A DNA stretch of 64,000 bases from Segatella baroniae DSM 16972 = JCM 13447 (GCF_000426585.1 NZ_AUFQ01000007.1:1-64000), one strand, 5' to 3'. Positions 15,732-26,900 are shown, numbered from the stretch's first letter. The notes: generated by a model from the sequence alone, not told the origin. A program made the numbers and translations.

Positions 15732-16997
15732 ATGGCAGCAAAGAAAAATGAAGAAGAACAAATCAGTATGATCGATACCTTCAAGGAGTTCAAGGAGACC
15801 AAGAATATCGACCGTACTACGCTGGTGAGCGTGTTGGAGGAAAGTTTCCGCAATGTGCTTGCCAAGATCTTCGGCAGCGACGAGAACTTCGACGTGATTG
15901 TGAACCCCGACAAGGGAGACTTCGAAATCTACCGCAACCGCGTGGTTGTGGCCGATGGAGAGGTGGAAGACGAAAATAAACAGATAGCGTTGAAGGACGC
16001 GCAGAAGATCGAACCCGACTACGAGGTGGGGGAGGACGTGAGCGAGCAGGTGAACTTCACGAAGTTCGGCCGCCGTGCCATCCTCAATCTGCGTCAGACT
16101 TTGGCCAGCAAGATATTGGAACTGGAGCACGACTCGCTCTACAACAAGTATAAGGACCGCGTGGGCCAGGTGGTTTCGGGCGAGGTCTATCAGATATGGA
16201 AGCGTGAAGTGCTGGTGGTGGACGATGAGAACAACGAGCTCATCCTGCCCAAGTCGGAGCAGATTCCATCCGACGTGTACCGCAAGGGCGAGACGATTCG
16301 TGCCGCCATCCTTCGCGTGGACAACGAGAACAACAACCCGAAGATCATCCTGTCGCGCACAAGTCCCGTCTTCCTGGAGCGTCTGCTTGAAGCGGAAGTG
16401 CCCGAAATCAGCGACGGTCTGATCACCGTCAAGAAGATTGCCCGCATGCCGGGTGAGCGTGCCAAGATTGCCGTGGAGACCTTTGACGAGCGCATCGACC
16501 CCGTAGGAGCCTGCGTCGGCGTGAAGGGCAGCCGTGTACATGGCATTGTCCGCGAGCTTTGCAACGAGAATATCGACGTCATCAATTATACGTCGAACAC
16601 GAAACTGTTCATCCAGCGCGCCCTGAGCCCCGCTCGAATCAGCAGTATCAACATCGACGAGGAAACCCGCAAGGCCGAAGTGTTCCTCCAACCCGAGGAA
16701 GTAAGCCTGGCCATCGGCCGCAGCGGCTTGAACATCAAGTTGGCTTCCATGCTGACGGAATACACGATCGACGTGTTCCGCGAAGTGCCGGAAGGCGAGG
16801 CCGACGAGGACATCTACTTGGAGGAATTCTCCGACGAAATCGACCAGTGGGTCATCGACGCCATCAAGAGTATCGGTCTGGATACGGCGAAGGCTGTGCT
16901 CAATGCGCCGCGTGAAATGCTCGTGGAGAAGGCAGACCTTGAAGAAGAGACTGTCGACAACGTACTGAGAGTGTTGCGTGCGGAGTTTGAACAGTAG
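15732..16997 (+). CDS. nusA: Transcription termination/antitermination factor NusA
   Basis: This 421-residue protein binds RNA polymerase and nascent RNA to modulate pausing and termination. The N-terminal polymerase-binding domain (1-125) is followed by an S1 domain (about 135-200, VGQVVSGEVYQIWKRE in part), KH1 (about 230-290, with VGACVGVKGSRVHGIVREL) and KH2 (about 300-350, LAIGRSGLNIKLASMLTEY). A short C-terminal helix-hairpin segment ends in ADLEEETVDNVLRVLRAEFE. Length and lack of long C-terminal repeats fit the Bacteroidota form. It sits between rimP and infB, with 35 bp before infB. Confidence 0.95.
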   Translation: MAAKKNEEEQISMIDTFKEFKETKNIDRTTLVSVLEESFRNVLAKIFGSDENFDVIVNPDKGDFEIYRNRVVVADGEVEDENKQIALKDAQKIEPDYEVGEDVSEQVNFTKFGRRAILNLRQTLASKILELEHDSLYNKYKDRVGQVVSGEVYQIWKREVLVVDDENNELILPKSEQIPSDVYRKGETIRAAILRVDNENNNPKIILSRTSPVFLERLLEAEVPEISDGLITVKKIARMPGERAKIAVETFDERIDPVGACVGVKGSRVHGIVRELCNENIDVINYTSNTKLFIQRALSPARISSINIDEETRKAEVFLQPEEVSLAIGRSGLNIKLASMLTEYTIDVFREVPEGEADEDIYLEEFSDEIDQWVIDAIKSIGLDTAKAVLNAPREMLVEKADLEEETVDNVLRVLRAEFEQ

Positions 16998-17032
16998 AAA
17001 ATGGAAAAGAAGTAATAAGGAATAAGTGAAAG

Positions 17033-19894
17033 ATGAGCATCAGATTAAATAAAGCATTACGTGAATTGAACATAGGACTTCAAACGGCAGTTGAATTCCT
17101 GGAAAAGAGAACCGAACTGGGTGAAGTGAAACCGGAGCCGAGCTTTAAGTTGAACGATGACCAATACAATGCTTTGGTCACCGCCTTCAAGCAGGACGCC
17201 GAGGTTCGCAGCCAGGCGGAGAAGCTCTTTCAGAAGAAAAACAAGGAAAAGAAAAGCGTACAGGCTTCCGACAACCGTGCGGAGAGTCTGCTGGCTTCTT
17301 CTTCCCAGCAGCAATTCAAGCCGTTGGGCAAGATAGACCTCGATCAAGTCGGTAAGAAGAAGCCGGAAGCTGTGAAGTCTGTTGCCGCCGGCCGGCCGGA
17401 AACTGCCGGAAAAGTGACTGCTGCCGTCAGTCCCAAGCCGGAGTCGAAGCCTGTGGAGATACCCGTGGAGAAGGTCGAACAAGCCGCCCCGAACGTGGAG
17501 GCGAAGGCCGAACCTGTGGTTGAAAAGAAGGTCGAAGCTGTGGTGGAGCCTGCAAAGGAACCTGTCGGAAAGGAACAACCGGTAGCGAAACCCGTAGAGG
17601 AAGTGGCTGCCGAGGTTGAGACGGAGCAGACGCCGAAGCAGGAAAGCACGCCAGGCGTGTTCCAGTTGAAGAGCGAAAAGAAAATCCTGAATACACCCAA
17701 GGTGAACGTTCTGGGCAAGATTGACTTGGACTCCATCAACCAAAGCACGCGCCCCAAGAAGAAAACTAAAGAGGAAAGACGGAAGGAACGCGAGGAGAAA
17801 GTGGCCTCCCAGCATGGTGGCGAACGCAAGAAGCGCGTCCGTATCAACAAAGAGCGTGTCGACATCAACGCCGCTGCCAATCAGCAGTCGGGTAATGGCG
17901 GCAATGCCAACAGCAGAAACAACAACGCCAAGGGCAACAGTGGCGGCAAGAAGAAAAACCGCAACCGCAATCAGAAGCCTCTGGAGGTGGATGACGAGGC
18001 TGTAGCACGCCAGGTGAAGGAGACACTTGCCCGCCTGACCAGCAAGAGCAACCAGAACAAGAAGGGCGCCAAGTACCGCAAGGAGAAACGCGAAGCTGTT
18101 CAGGAGAAGCTCCAGCAGGAGGCCTACGCAGAGCGCAAGGACAGCAAGATACTGAAACTGACCGAGTTTGTGACGGTCAGCGAGTTGGCCACGATGATGG
18201 ATATCAGCGTGACACAGGTCATTTCGACGCTCATGAGCATTGGTATCATGGTGTCCATCAACCAGCGTCTCGACGCGGAAACCATCAATATGGTGGCCGA
18301 TGAGTTCGGCTTCAAGACCGAATATGTCAGTGCCGAGGTGCAGGAGGCTGTCAGCGAAGAGGAAGACGACGAGAACGATCTCGTGAGTCGTGCGCCCATC
18401 GTTACGGTGATGGGTCATGTCGACCATGGAAAGACGTCGTTGCTCGACCATATCCGCAACACCAACGTGATTGCCGGTGAGGCCGGAGGTATCACCCAGC
18501 ACATCGGCGCGTATGGCGTGACGCTGAAGAACGGCCGCAAGGTGACGTTCCTTGATACGCCGGGCCACGAGGCCTTCACCGCCATGCGTGCCCGTGGTGC
18601 CCAGGTTACCGACATTGCCATCATCATCATCGCGGCCGACGACTCCGTCATGCCCACTACGAAGGAGGCGATTGCCCATGCGCAGGCTGCCGGTGTGCCG
18701 ATGGTCTTTGCCATCAACAAGATAGACAAGCCGGGGGCCAACCCTGATAAGATACGTGAAGACCTGGCCAACATGAACCTGCTCGTAGAAGAGTGGGGGG
18801 GTAAATACCAGTGTCAGAAAATCAGCGCGAAGAAAGGCATTGGCGTGGATGAGCTGATGGAGAAGGTTCTGCTTGAGGCGGACATGCTTGACCTGAAGGC
18901 CAATCCCAACCGCAAGGCGACCGGTAACATCATCGAGTCGAGCTTGGATAAGGGCCGTGGCTTCGTAAGTACGGTGCTCGTGAGCAACGGAACGCTCAAG
19001 GTGGGCGACGTCGTGATAGCCGGAACAAGCTGGGGACACGTCAAAGCCATGTTCAACGAGCGTAACCAGCGCATCGAATCCGCGGCTCCCGCAGAGCCGG
19101 CCATCATCCTCGGATTGAACGGGGCACCGACGGCGGGCGACGCATTCCACGTGCTCGAAACCGACCAGGAGGCGCGAGAGATTGCCAACAAGCGTGAACA
19201 GCTGCAGCGTGAGCAGGGCTTGCGCACGCAGAAGCGCCTGACACTTGGCGACATCTCGCACCGGATTGCCCGTGGAGAGTTCCACGAGTTCAACATCATC
19301 GTGAAGGGTGATACCGACGGTTCCATCGAAGCACTGTCCGATTCGTTCATCAAGCTGTCCACCGAGAAGGTTCAGATCAATGTCATCAACAAGGCCGTAG
19401 GCCAGATTAGTGAGAACGACGTCATGTTGGCCAGTGCCTCCGACGCCGTCATCGTCGGCTTCCAGGTTCGTCCTTCGTCCGACGCACGCAAGCTGGCCGA
19501 CCGCGAAGGCGTTGAAATCAACACCTATTCTATTATTTATGACGCCATCGACGATGTGAAGAGTGCCATGGTGGGCATGCTGGACAAGGTGAAGAAGGAA
19601 ATTGTGACAGGCCAGATTGAGGTGAAGCAGGTCTTCAAGATCAGCAAAGTCGGTACCGTTGCCGGTGGAATGGTCATGGAAGGCAAGGTTCATAACAAGG
19701 ACAAGGCCCGCGTGGTGCGTGACGGCATTGTGATTCGCACGGCCGACATCGATGAGCTGAAGCGTTACAAGGACGACGTCAAGGAGGTTGCCACAGGTCT
19801 TGAGTGTGGTATCAGCCTGGTGAACTTCAATGACATCCAGGCCGGCGACATCATCGAAACCTTCACGGAGATAGAGGTGGAGCAGAAACTTTAA
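17033..19894 (+). CDS. infB: Translation initiation factor IF-2
   Basis: This 953-residue GTPase places initiator tRNA on the 30S subunit. It has an N-terminal IF2N-like helix bundle (1-60), then a long low-complexity linker (about 75-370) rich in Lys, Glu, Pro and Val, with an Asn-rich patch near 285-310. A second IF2N segment is near 375-430. The G domain follows: G1 GHVDHGKTS from about 461, G3 DTPGHE, G4 NKID. C-terminal domains carry the typical VIVGFQVRP and [11 protein letters not shown]-like stretches. The linker explains the repetitive codon use. Family length in Bacteroidota is about 900-1,000. Confidence 0.96.
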   Translation: MSIRLNKALRELNIGLQTAVEFLEKRTELGEVKPEPSFKLNDDQYNALVTAFKQDAEVRSQAEKLFQKKNKEKKSVQASDNRAESLLASSSQQQFKPLGKIDLDQVGKKKPEAVKSVAAGRPETAGKVTAAVSPKPESKPVEIPVEKVEQAAPNVEAKAEPVVEKKVEAVVEPAKEPVGKEQPVAKPVEEVAAEVETEQTPKQESTPGVFQLKSEKKILNTPKVNVLGKIDLDSINQSTRPKKKTKEERRKEREEKVASQHGGERKKRVRINKERVDINAAANQQSGNGGNANSRNNNAKGNSGGKKKNRNRNQKPLEVDDEAVARQVKETLARLTSKSNQNKKGAKYRKEKREAVQEKLQQEAYAERKDSKILKLTEFVTVSELATMMDISVTQVISTLMSIGIMVSINQRLDAETINMVADEFGFKTEYVSAEVQEAVSEEEDDENDLVSRAPIVTVMGHVDHGKTSLLDHIRNTNVIAGEAGGITQHIGAYGVTLKNGRKVTFLDTPGHEAFTAMRARGAQVTDIAIIIIAADDSVMPTTKEAIAHAQAAGVPMVFAINKIDKPGANPDKIREDLANMNLLVEEWGGKYQCQKISAKKGIGVDELMEKVLLEADMLDLKANPNRKATGNIIESSLDKGRGFVSTVLVSNGTLKVGDVVIAGTSWGHVKAMFNERNQRIESAAPAEPAIILGLNGAPTAGDAFHVLETDQEAREIANKREQLQREQGLRTQKRLTLGDISHRIARGEFHEFNIIVKGDTDGSIEALSDSFIKLSTEKVQINVINKAVGQISENDVMLASASDAVIVGFQVRPSSDARKLADREGVEINTYSIIYDAIDDVKSAMVGMLDKVKKEIVTGQIEVKQVFKISKVGTVAGGMVMEGKVHNKDKARVVRDGIVIRTADIDELKRYKDDVKEVATGLECGISLVNFNDIQAGDIIETFTEIEVEQKL

Positions 19895-20119
19895 GACGCT
19901 TTCCCGAAGACGGCAAGCTGTTGCCCGAAACATCTTGCGACGACGCGGCTGCCTAAAGACGGATATATCAGTATTTTCCACTGCGGTAGGGGTTCCTTAG
20001 GGCACTTCTACCGTTGGTGGTTACAAGCGATCCTTTGTCATTTGGTCGCATTTGTTACCGATTTTGCAGCCTTGGGAGAAAGGTACGATGTTTGTCATAT
20101 CCCTGTAAAGGATAAATTC
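19895..20119. other. Intergenic region between infB and sufB
   Basis: There is no gene here, although cvpA lies between infB and the suf genes in many relatives as I recall it. A hairpin CGGTAG/CTACCG spans 19984-20013. No full TAnnTTTG box is seen before sufB, only degenerate versions near 20060-20095, so suf may be read from infB or from a weaker promoter. Confidence 0.45.
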
Positions 20120-21568
20120 ATGGAAGAGAAAAACGAAAAGAACGCGTATGTAAGGCAAGTGGCCGAACAGAAATATGAGTTCGGATTCACCACTGACGTA
20201 CATACCGAAATTATAGAGAAAGGGCTCAACGAAGACGTTGTGTGCCTAATCTCGCACAAGAAGGGCGAGCCGGATTGGATGCTCGACTTCCGTCTTCAGG
20301 CTTTTCGGCACTGGAAGACATTGAAACAACCGTCATGGGGGCATGTCCATCTCCCAGAAATAGACTATCAAGCCATATCTTATTACGCGGATCCGATGGC
20401 CAAGAAGCCGGTCAATAAGGAGATTGATCCCGAGTTGGAGAAGACTTTCGACAAGCTGGGCATACCTTTGGAAGAACGGTTGGCCCTGAGCGGCACGGCT
20501 GTCGACGCTATCATGGACTCCGTTTCGGTCAAGACTACCTTCAAGGAGAAGCTTCGTGAGAAGGGTGTCATCTTTTGTAGTATCGGCGAAGCCATCAAGG
20601 AACATCCCGACTTGGTGCGTCAGTATCTGGGAAGCGTGGTGCCCTATCGCGACAACTTCTTCGCGGCCCTGAACAGCGCGGTGTTCAGCGACGGCTCCTT
20701 TGTGTATATACCTAAGGGCGTCCGCTGCCCGATGGAGTTGAGTTCGTACTTCCGTATCAACGCCCGCAACACCGGACAGTTTGAACGAACGCTCATCATT
20801 GCCGACGATGATGCCTATGTCAGCTACCTTGAAGGTTGCACGGCGCCGATGCGGGATGAGAACCAGCTGCATGCCGCCATTGTCGAAATCATCGTCAACG
20901 ACCGTGCGGAAGTGAAGTATTCGACAGTCCAGAACTGGTATCCCGGTGATGAAAACGGGAGAGGCGGCGTGTTCAATTTGGTGACGAAGCGCGGCGACTT
21001 GCGTGGCGTAGGTTCCAAATTGAGTTGGACACAGGTGGAGACAGGCTCGGCCATTACCTGGAAATATCCTTCCTGCATCCTGCGGGGAGACAATTCCGTG
21101 GCCGAGTTCTACAGCGTGGCCGTCACCAATCATTATCAGGAAGCCGACACCGGCACGAAGATGATTCACATGGGGAAGAACACCAAGTCGACAATCATCT
21201 CGAAAGGAATCTCCGCCGGCCACAGCCAAAACTCTTACCGTGGCCTTGTTCGGGCCACGGCCAATGCCGACAATGCCCGCAATTACAGTTCGTGCGACTC
21301 ATTGTTGCTGGGGTCGGAATGCGGTGCGCACACCTTTCCCTATATGGACATTCATAACGAAACGGCCGTGATAGAACATGAGGCGACGACCTCCAAGATC
21401 AGTGAAGACCAGCTGTTTTATTGCAACCAGCGCGGCATTCCCACCGAGCAGGCCGTCGGCCTGATTGTCAACGGCTATGCCAAGGAGGTGCTGAACAAGC
21501 TCCCGATGGAGTTTGCCGTAGAAGCGCAGAAGCTGTTGAATGTCAGTCTGGAAGGAACCGTAGGATAA
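20120..21568 (+). CDS. sufB: Fe-S cluster assembly protein SufB
   Basis: This 482-residue scaffold subunit forms the SufBCD complex on which Fe-S clusters are built. Family features are all present: [20 protein letters not shown] in the core beta-helix, [36 protein letters not shown] with the cysteine/histidine pair, and the C-terminal [17 protein letters not shown] 20120 (MEEKNEK) is used; the open frame extends to 20042 but that part precedes the conserved start. It is followed by sufC (15 bp), sufD (12 bp) and sufS (6 bp), a compact operon. Confidence 0.95.
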   Translation: MEEKNEKNAYVRQVAEQKYEFGFTTDVHTEIIEKGLNEDVVCLISHKKGEPDWMLDFRLQAFRHWKTLKQPSWGHVHLPEIDYQAISYYADPMAKKPVNKEIDPELEKTFDKLGIPLEERLALSGTAVDAIMDSVSVKTTFKEKLREKGVIFCSIGEAIKEHPDLVRQYLGSVVPYRDNFFAALNSAVFSDGSFVYIPKGVRCPMELSSYFRINARNTGQFERTLIIADDDAYVSYLEGCTAPMRDENQLHAAIVEIIVNDRAEVKYSTVQNWYPGDENGRGGVFNLVTKRGDLRGVGSKLSWTQVETGSAITWKYPSCILRGDNSVAEFYSVAVTNHYQEADTGTKMIHMGKNTKSTIISKGISAGHSQNSYRGLVRATANADNARNYSSCDSLLLGSECGAHTFPYMDIHNETAVIEHEATTSKISEDQLFYCNQRGIPTEQAVGLIVNGYAKEVLNKLPMEFAVEAQKLLNVSLEGTVG

Positions 21569-21583
21569 TATAATCAAGATAAT

Positions 21584-22348
21584 ATGTTAGAAGTTCGCAA
21601 TTTACATGCCACCATTGCTGGCAAAGAAATATTGAAAGGTATCAACCTGACCGTCCGGGATGGAGAAATCCATGCCATCATGGGGCCGAACGGCTCGGGG
21701 AAATCCACGTTGAGTGCCGTGCTTACCGGCAATCCCCTGTATGAAGTGACCGAAGGAATGGCCATTTTCGAGGGGCAGGACTTGCTTCGGATGAAGCCCG
21801 AAGACCGTGCTCGCGCCGGTTTGTTCCTGTCTTTCCAATACCCCGTGGAGATTCCAGGCGTTTCCATGACCAATTTCATGCGTGCGGCTATCAACGCCAA
21901 GCGCGAGTATGAGAGCAAGGAACCGCTCAACGCGGCCGATTTCATGAAGCTGATGCGGGAAAAGCGCAAGCTGGTCGACCTCGACAGCAAGCTCTCCCAC
22001 CGCTCGGTGAACGAGGGATTCTCGGGCGGGGAGAAGAAACGCAACGAGATTTTCCAGATGGCTATGCTCGAACCGAAGCTCAGCATACTCGACGAAACCG
22101 ACTCGGGACTTGACGTTGACGCGATGCGTGTCGTGGCGGATGGCGTCAACAAGATGCACACCGACAAGACTTCGGCCATCGTTATCACCCATTACGAGCG
22201 GCTGCTTGAGATGATCAAGCCCGACGTGGTGCATGTGCTTTACAACGGACGGATTGTCAAGACGGCCGGGCCGGAGCTGGCAAAGGAGATTGAACAGCGC
22301 GGCTACGATTGGATAAAGGAAGCTGCCGACCTGGCGTTTGGTGAGTAA
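21584..22348 (+). CDS. sufC: Fe-S cluster assembly ATPase SufC
   Basis: This 254-residue ABC-type ATPase powers SufBCD. Walker A GPNGSGKST is at 35-43, the SufC signature FSGGEKKRNEI follows near residue 146, Walker B is LSILDETDSGLDVDA and the switch histidine is in ITHYERLL. Replacement of the usual ABC LSGGQ by FSGGEKKR is diagnostic of SufC. It lies between sufB and sufD with short spacers. Confidence 0.96.
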   Translation: MLEVRNLHATIAGKEILKGINLTVRDGEIHAIMGPNGSGKSTLSAVLTGNPLYEVTEGMAIFEGQDLLRMKPEDRARAGLFLSFQYPVEIPGVSMTNFMRAAINAKREYESKEPLNAADFMKLMREKRKLVDLDSKLSHRSVNEGFSGGEKKRNEIFQMAMLEPKLSILDETDSGLDVDAMRVVADGVNKMHTDKTSAIVITHYERLLEMIKPDVVHVLYNGRIVKTAGPELAKEIEQRGYDWIKEAADLAFGE

Positions 22349-22360
22349 AGGCGGAAAGTT

Positions 22361-23704
22361 ATGAACAGCGAACAGCAATACATAGACTTATACACCGAAG
22401 CTGCCGACCTGGTCAAGCGGCATTCTGCCGATGTGCTCAACGCCGTGCGCGACAAGGCTTTCGCAGATTTCAAGGAACAGGGCTTCCCCTCCCGCAAGGT
22501 CGAGCGGTATAAATACACCGACATGGCGCAGTTGTTCAAGCCTGATTACGGGTTGAATCTCAACCGTCTTGAAATCCCCGTCAATCCTTATCAGGCTTTC
22601 AAGTGCGACGTTCCCAATCTCAGCACCTCTCTTTACTTTGTCGTCAACGACAGTTTCTACACGAAATCGCTGCCACAGACCCATATTCCCGATGGTGTCG
22701 TCGTGGATTCCTTGCGCCGTGTGGCCGCAGAAAAGCCCGATTTCATCGAGAAATACTACGCTAAAATCGCCCAAACAGGGACAGACGCCATCACGGCGTT
22801 GAATACGATGCTGGCCCAGGACGGGCTTCTGGTGTATGTTCCGCGCAACGTGAAGGTAGACCGCACGGTGCAGGTCATCAACATCCTTCGTTCCGATGTC
22901 GACCTGATGGTCAACCGCCGTGTGCTGATTGTGCTCGAAGAGGGTGCCGAAGCCAAGTTTTTATTCTGTGACCATGCTTCCGACGACCGCCGTTTCCTGG
23001 CTACGCAGGTCATCGAGGCCTATGTCGGGCGCAATGCCAGCCTCGAACTGAACTGCCTGGAGGAGACACATTACAAGAATACACGCATCAGCAATGTCTA
23101 TATTGAGCAGCAGGCAGACAGCCGTGTCAACCACAACGTCATCACCTTGCACAATGGCGTCACCCGCAATCGACTTGACTTGGTGTTCAAGGGCGAAGGC
23201 GCGGAGTGCCAGTGCAACGGCTGTGTCATAGCCGACAGGAACCAGCATGTGGACAACAATACGCTGATTGACCACCAGGTGCCCCATTGCACCAGCAACG
23301 AACTTTACAAATATGTGCTTGACGATGAGGCTACAAGCGCCTTTGCGGGTCGTGTCCTGGTGAGAAAAGACGCGCAGAAGACCATCAGTCAGGAGACCAA
23401 CCAGAACCTTGTGGCCACCAAGAAGGCCCGTATGTACACGCAGCCCATGCTCGAAATCTATGCCGACGACGTGAAATGCGCCCATGGTTCCACCGTGGGT
23501 CAGCTCAACGACGCGGCCATGTTCTATATGCGTCAGCGTGGAATCAGCGAGCGGGAGGCCAAGTTGCTGCTGGAGTTTGCCTTTGTCAATGAAGTCATCG
23601 ACAAGATGGAGCTTGAACCTTTGCGCGACCGGTTGCACTATCTGGTGGAGAAACGCTTCCGCGGAGAACTCAACAAGTGCGATGGTTGTAAACTTTGCAA
23701 GTAA
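22361..23704 (+). CDS. sufD: Fe-S cluster assembly protein SufD
   Basis: This 447-residue paralogue of SufB completes the SufBC2D scaffold. It has the typical N-terminal helical segment (FPSRKVERYKYTDM), then the beta-helix core with DHQVPHCTSNELYKYVLDD, the FAGRVLVRKDAQKT stretch and C-terminal DDVKCAHGSTVGQLN, where the histidine used in cluster assembly lies. The C-terminus is cysteine-containing (CDGCKLCK), an ending seen in Bacteroidota homologues. It sits 12 bp after sufC and 6 bp before sufS. Confidence 0.94.
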   Translation: MNSEQQYIDLYTEAADLVKRHSADVLNAVRDKAFADFKEQGFPSRKVERYKYTDMAQLFKPDYGLNLNRLEIPVNPYQAFKCDVPNLSTSLYFVVNDSFYTKSLPQTHIPDGVVVDSLRRVAAEKPDFIEKYYAKIAQTGTDAITALNTMLAQDGLLVYVPRNVKVDRTVQVINILRSDVDLMVNRRVLIVLEEGAEAKFLFCDHASDDRRFLATQVIEAYVGRNASLELNCLEETHYKNTRISNVYIEQQADSRVNHNVITLHNGVTRNRLDLVFKGEGAECQCNGCVIADRNQHVDNNTLIDHQVPHCTSNELYKYVLDDEATSAFAGRVLVRKDAQKTISQETNQNLVATKKARMYTQPMLEIYADDVKCAHGSTVGQLNDAAMFYMRQRGISEREAKLLLEFAFVNEVIDKMELEPLRDRLHYLVEKRFRGELNKCDGCKLCK

Positions 23705-23710
23705 TCACCG

Positions 23711-24943
23711 ATGGATATAGAATTGATCAGGGCTGACTTCCCCATCTTGTCCCGCACGGTCTACGGCAAGCCGCTGGTTTATCTCGACAATGCGGCCACT
23801 ACGCAGAAGCCGTTGTGTGTGCTCAATGCCATGCGCGACGAGTACCTCAATGTCAATGCCAACGTCCATCGGGGCGTGCATTGGCTCAGCCAACAGGCCA
23901 CCGAATTGCACGAAGGTGCCCGTGAGACCGTCCGCCGATTCATCAATGCCCGCAGCACGACGGAGATTGTCTTTACGCGTGGCACCACCGAAGGACTGAA
24001 CCTGATAGCCTCCTGTTTCAGCGACGCCTGCATGCAGGAGGGCGATGAAGTCGTCATTTCCACGGTCGAACATCATTCCAATATTGTGCCTTGGCAGTTG
24101 CAGGCGGCCCGCAAGGGCATTGCGCTTCGGGTCATTCCGATGGATGAAAACGGCACGCTTGACTTGCAGGCGTTCCGTCGGATGTTGTCGCCGAAGACCA
24201 AGATTGTCAGCATTTCGCATGTCAGCAATGTGCTCGGAACCATCAATCCCGTGGAGGAAGTCATCCGTATCGCCCACGAACATGATGTCCCTGTCGTGGT
24301 CGACGGTGCCCAGAGCGCGCCTCATTTCAAGGTGGACATGCAGTCGCTGGACTGCGATTTCTTCGTCTTCAGCGGTCATAAGGTCTATGGGCCTACCGGT
24401 ATCGGCGTGCTTTATGGCAAGGAAGCCTGGCTCGATCGCCTCCCGCCGTATCAGGGAGGAGGCGAGATGATCGAGCATGTGAGCTTCGAAAAGAGCACGT
24501 TCGAGCGTCCGCCGCTGAAGTTTGAGGCCGGAACGCCCGATTACATCGCGACGACGGGTCTCGCCAAGGCTCTCGACTACGTGTCGGCCATCGGTATGGA
24601 CACGATTCAAAGGCACGAGGAAGACCTCACCCGCTATGCGGTCAGCCAATTGCAGCAAATCGATGGCATGCGCATCTTCGGCATTCCGGCCGATGTGGAC
24701 ACCACGGTGTTGCGCCACGACGCAGTCGTCAGCTTTCAGTTGCGCGACATCCATCATATGGACATGGGCACTCTGCTCGACCGGCTGGGCGTTGCCATCC
24801 GCACCGGACACCATTGCGCCCAACCACTCATGGAGCGATTGGGCGTTCTCGGTACGGCGCGGGCCAGCTTTGCGCTTTACAATACCCGTGAGGAAGTGGA
24901 CGTGTTGGTGGCTGCCGTCAAGCGCGTGGCCACCATGTTCTAA
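23711..24943 (+). CDS. sufS: Cysteine desulfurase SufS
   Basis: This 410-residue pyridoxal-phosphate enzyme takes sulfur from cysteine for cluster assembly. The PLP lysine is K224 in FSGHKVYGP, and the sulfur-carrying Cys369 lies in RTGHHCAQPLM, the short-loop form typical of group II (SufS/CsdA) enzymes. The opening ADFPILSRTVYGKPLVYLDN is also typical. No sufE or sufU partner is next to it. It ends the suf operon, with its stop codon overlapping that of a convergent small gene. Confidence 0.95.
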   Translation: MDIELIRADFPILSRTVYGKPLVYLDNAATTQKPLCVLNAMRDEYLNVNANVHRGVHWLSQQATELHEGARETVRRFINARSTTEIVFTRGTTEGLNLIASCFSDACMQEGDEVVISTVEHHSNIVPWQLQAARKGIALRVIPMDENGTLDLQAFRRMLSPKTKIVSISHVSNVLGTINPVEEVIRIAHEHDVPVVVDGAQSAPHFKVDMQSLDCDFFVFSGHKVYGPTGIGVLYGKEAWLDRLPPYQGGGEMIEHVSFEKSTFERPPLKFEAGTPDYIATTGLAKALDYVSAIGMDTIQRHEEDLTRYAVSQLQQIDGMRIFGIPADVDTTVLRHDAVVSFQLRDIHHMDMGTLLDRLGVAIRTGHHCAQPLMERLGVLGTARASFALYNTREEVDVLVAAVKRVATMF

Positions 24944-25230
24944 GCGAGGCTTCGCCGACAGGCCAACAGGGCCTGTACAAACCACGCGACGCAAGCCAGC
25001 CGTAGAAAAACGGGCGATTCCATCGGGAATCCTGCCAGTACGAAAGCGGCCTGCACCTTTAATAGCAGCCAGGTCTGGCGGGCGCTGATTTCCTTGCCCA
25101 GGACGGCGCCATAGTATCGGCGCAGCGCGTTGAAGGGTGCCTTGGCTGTCTCGACGGCTTGGCGGATGACTTGTCGAAACTGGTGAAGATGTAGATTGGA
25201 GGACGGTTGTAGAGAGATGTTCTTTGCCAT
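24940..25230 (-). CDS. Small protein of unknown function
   Basis: This 96-residue basic protein has a polar first half (MAKNISLQPSSNLHLHQF) and a second half with two short hydrophobic stretches (about 53-67, WLLLKVQAAFVLAGF, and 75-90, LRLACVAWFVQALLA), so it may associate with the membrane. I do not recognise a family. A good TAACTTTG promoter box upstream on the same strand and an ATG start support it as a real gene. It runs convergently into sufS, with the stop codons overlapping by a few bases. Confidence 0.55.
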   Translation of the reverse strand: MAKNISLQPSSNLHLHQFRQVIRQAVETAKAPFNALRRYYGAVLGKEISARQTWLLLKVQAAFVLAGFPMESPVFLRLACVAWFVQALLACRRSLA

Positions 25231-25266
25231 AGGGTTGCTCTTTTTGCTTGTTTTAATTTACAGATG

Positions 25267-25274
25267 CAAAGTTA
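25267..25274 (-). promoter_or_regulatory. Promoter -7 box for the small minus-strand gene (TAACTTTG)
   Basis: On the minus strand it matches TAnnTTTG about 37 bp upstream of the ATG. Confidence 0.6.
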
Positions 25275-25365
25275 GTCGTATGGGTGGAAGCATTCTTTCA
25301 CTCTGCAATTCGGCTTCGTTAAATCTGTTAACGCATAACGTTTGTTAACTAAATGGGTCTGTTTT

Positions 25366-26016
25366 ATGCTGTTGTCACATTATTATAAAGAGGTGGTTGA
25401 GGCCGGTTGCGACGAGGCGGGGCGTGGTTGCCTGGCCGGAAGCGTCTATGCCGCGGCTGTCATTCTGCCTCCCGACTATGATAATCCGGCACTCAACGAC
25501 AGCAAGAAGCTCACCGACCGTCGTCGCCACGCACTTCGGGAGCAGATTGAACGCGACGCTTTGGCATGGGCCGTCGGCATTGTCACGCCCGATGAAATCG
25601 ATAAGATAAACATCCTTCACGCCAGTTTCCTGGCCATGCACCGTGCAATCGACCAACTGCAACTCCGTCCCGAGGCACTCATCATCGACGGCAATCGTTT
25701 CGATCCCTACCGCGTGGGCGAGGGATTGCCCGACGAAGGAAAGACTTTGCCTTATACCTGCATCGTGAAAGGCGACGCCAAGTATCAGTCGATTGCCGCC
25801 GCCAGCATTCTGGCCAAGACCTATCGTGACGACTACATGGACGCGTTGGCGCTCCAATACCCTGCTTACGATTGGCAAAGCAACAAGGGCTATCCCACGC
25901 GAAAGCACCGTGAGGCGATTCGTTTGCATGGAATCACCCCATTTCATCGGCGCAGTTACAATCTCTTGGGCACCGACGAACTCGAAATAAACTTTGAAGA
26001 ACAAGACCTGCCATGA
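25366..26016 (+). CDS. rnhB: Ribonuclease HII
   Basis: This 216-residue enzyme removes ribonucleotides and RNA primers from DNA. The catalytic motif [12 protein letters not shown] gives Asp16 and Glu17; later motifs include [19 protein letters not shown] and [21 protein letters not shown] with the remaining acidic residues. ATG 25366 (MLLSHYY) is used in place of an in-frame upstream TTG at 25342. GTTAAC occurs twice just upstream (25327-25350), forming an inverted repeat of unknown role. The stop overlaps the next gene's start by 4 bp, indicating coupling. Confidence 0.95.
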   Translation: MLLSHYYKEVVEAGCDEAGRGCLAGSVYAAAVILPPDYDNPALNDSKKLTDRRRHALREQIERDALAWAVGIVTPDEIDKINILHASFLAMHRAIDQLQLRPEALIIDGNRFDPYRVGEGLPDEGKTLPYTCIVKGDAKYQSIAAASILAKTYRDDYMDALALQYPAYDWQSNKGYPTRKHREAIRLHGITPFHRRSYNLLGTDELEINFEEQDLP

Positions 26017-26900
26017 TGTCGAAAGAACTCCAACTCATCCTTCTGATGGTCGACGGCTTTGATTATACGGCCGAAGACCTCTGTCACAGGATTGGCATCA
26101 CGCGTCGCCAAATCTACAATTACCTGCGGAAGTTTCGTGAGATGGGCTTTGTCGTGGTCACAGAGAACCAGACTCATCGGCTCTCCCCCGACTCCCCGTT
26201 CTTCCTGAGCTTGGCCCGCTCCGTCAATTTCACCGATGTCGAGGCTACTTTCCTGCATCGGCTGCTCGATGGAACGGATGAAAAGAACCCGATGGTGCCG
26301 ACCATCAGGCGCAAACTCGAACGCTTCTATCATCTCCGGCAGTTCACCGACACCCGCTTCAAGGCCCACAATATCGAGACACTTCACGCACTGATGGAGG
26401 CTATCCGTCAGCAACGCGTGGTGTGCCTGAAGGATTATTCATCGCCTCACAGCAACACCGTCAGCGACCGGGTGGTCGAACCCTACCAGCTGCTGAACGA
26501 GAACCTCGACATCCGTTGCTATGAATTGAAGACGCGGATGTGCAAAACATTCAAGCTGGCACGCATCGGAAGCGTGGAGGTTTACGACACGCCCTGGATC
26601 TACGAGGAGCAACATAGCCGGCTCTTTACCGACATTTTTATGTTCAGCGGCCCCGAACGCCTGCCTGTCCGGTTGCTGATGAAGCAGCTTTCTCACAACC
26701 TCATGCTTGAAGAATATCCCATTTCATCGGGCTGTTTTACGCCAACGGCCGATGGCCGCTGGCTTTTTCAGGCCGACTTGGCCAGCTATGTCGGTATCGG
26801 ACGCTTCATCCTTGGACTTTACGACGACATCGAAATCCTCGGCGACGTGGGCCTCCAGGCTTATGTTCGTCAGAAAATACAATCCTTTAATCATATCTAA
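26013..26900 (+). CDS. WYL-domain transcriptional regulator
   Basis: This 295-residue protein combines an N-terminal winged helix (about 1-60, with [18 protein letters not shown] as recognition helix) with a WYL domain (about 135-215, [20 protein letters not shown] in part) and the usual C-terminal WCX-like segment. WYL proteins sense nucleotides or nucleic-acid ligands and regulate DNA repair or defence genes. Here it overlaps rnhB by 4 bp and precedes a tricorn-like protease by 6 bp, so the three form an operon, but what it regulates is not evident. Confidence 0.8.
   Translation: MMSKELQLILLMVDGFDYTAEDLCHRIGITRRQIYNYLRKFREMGFVVVTENQTHRLSPDSPFFLSLARSVNFTDVEATFLHRLLDGTDEKNPMVPTIRRKLERFYHLRQFTDTRFKAHNIETLHALMEAIRQQRVVCLKDYSSPHSNTVSDRVVEPYQLLNENLDIRCYELKTRMCKTFKLARIGSVEVYDTPWIYEEQHSRLFTDIFMFSGPERLPVRLLMKQLSHNLMLEEYPISSGCFTPTADGRWLFQADLASYVGIGRFILGLYDDIEILGDVGLQAYVRQKIQSFNHI

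Noticed and set aside
17057-19981. 974-codon minus-strand open frame
   Set aside because: It is a shadow of infB caused by GC-rich codon use; it has no domain.
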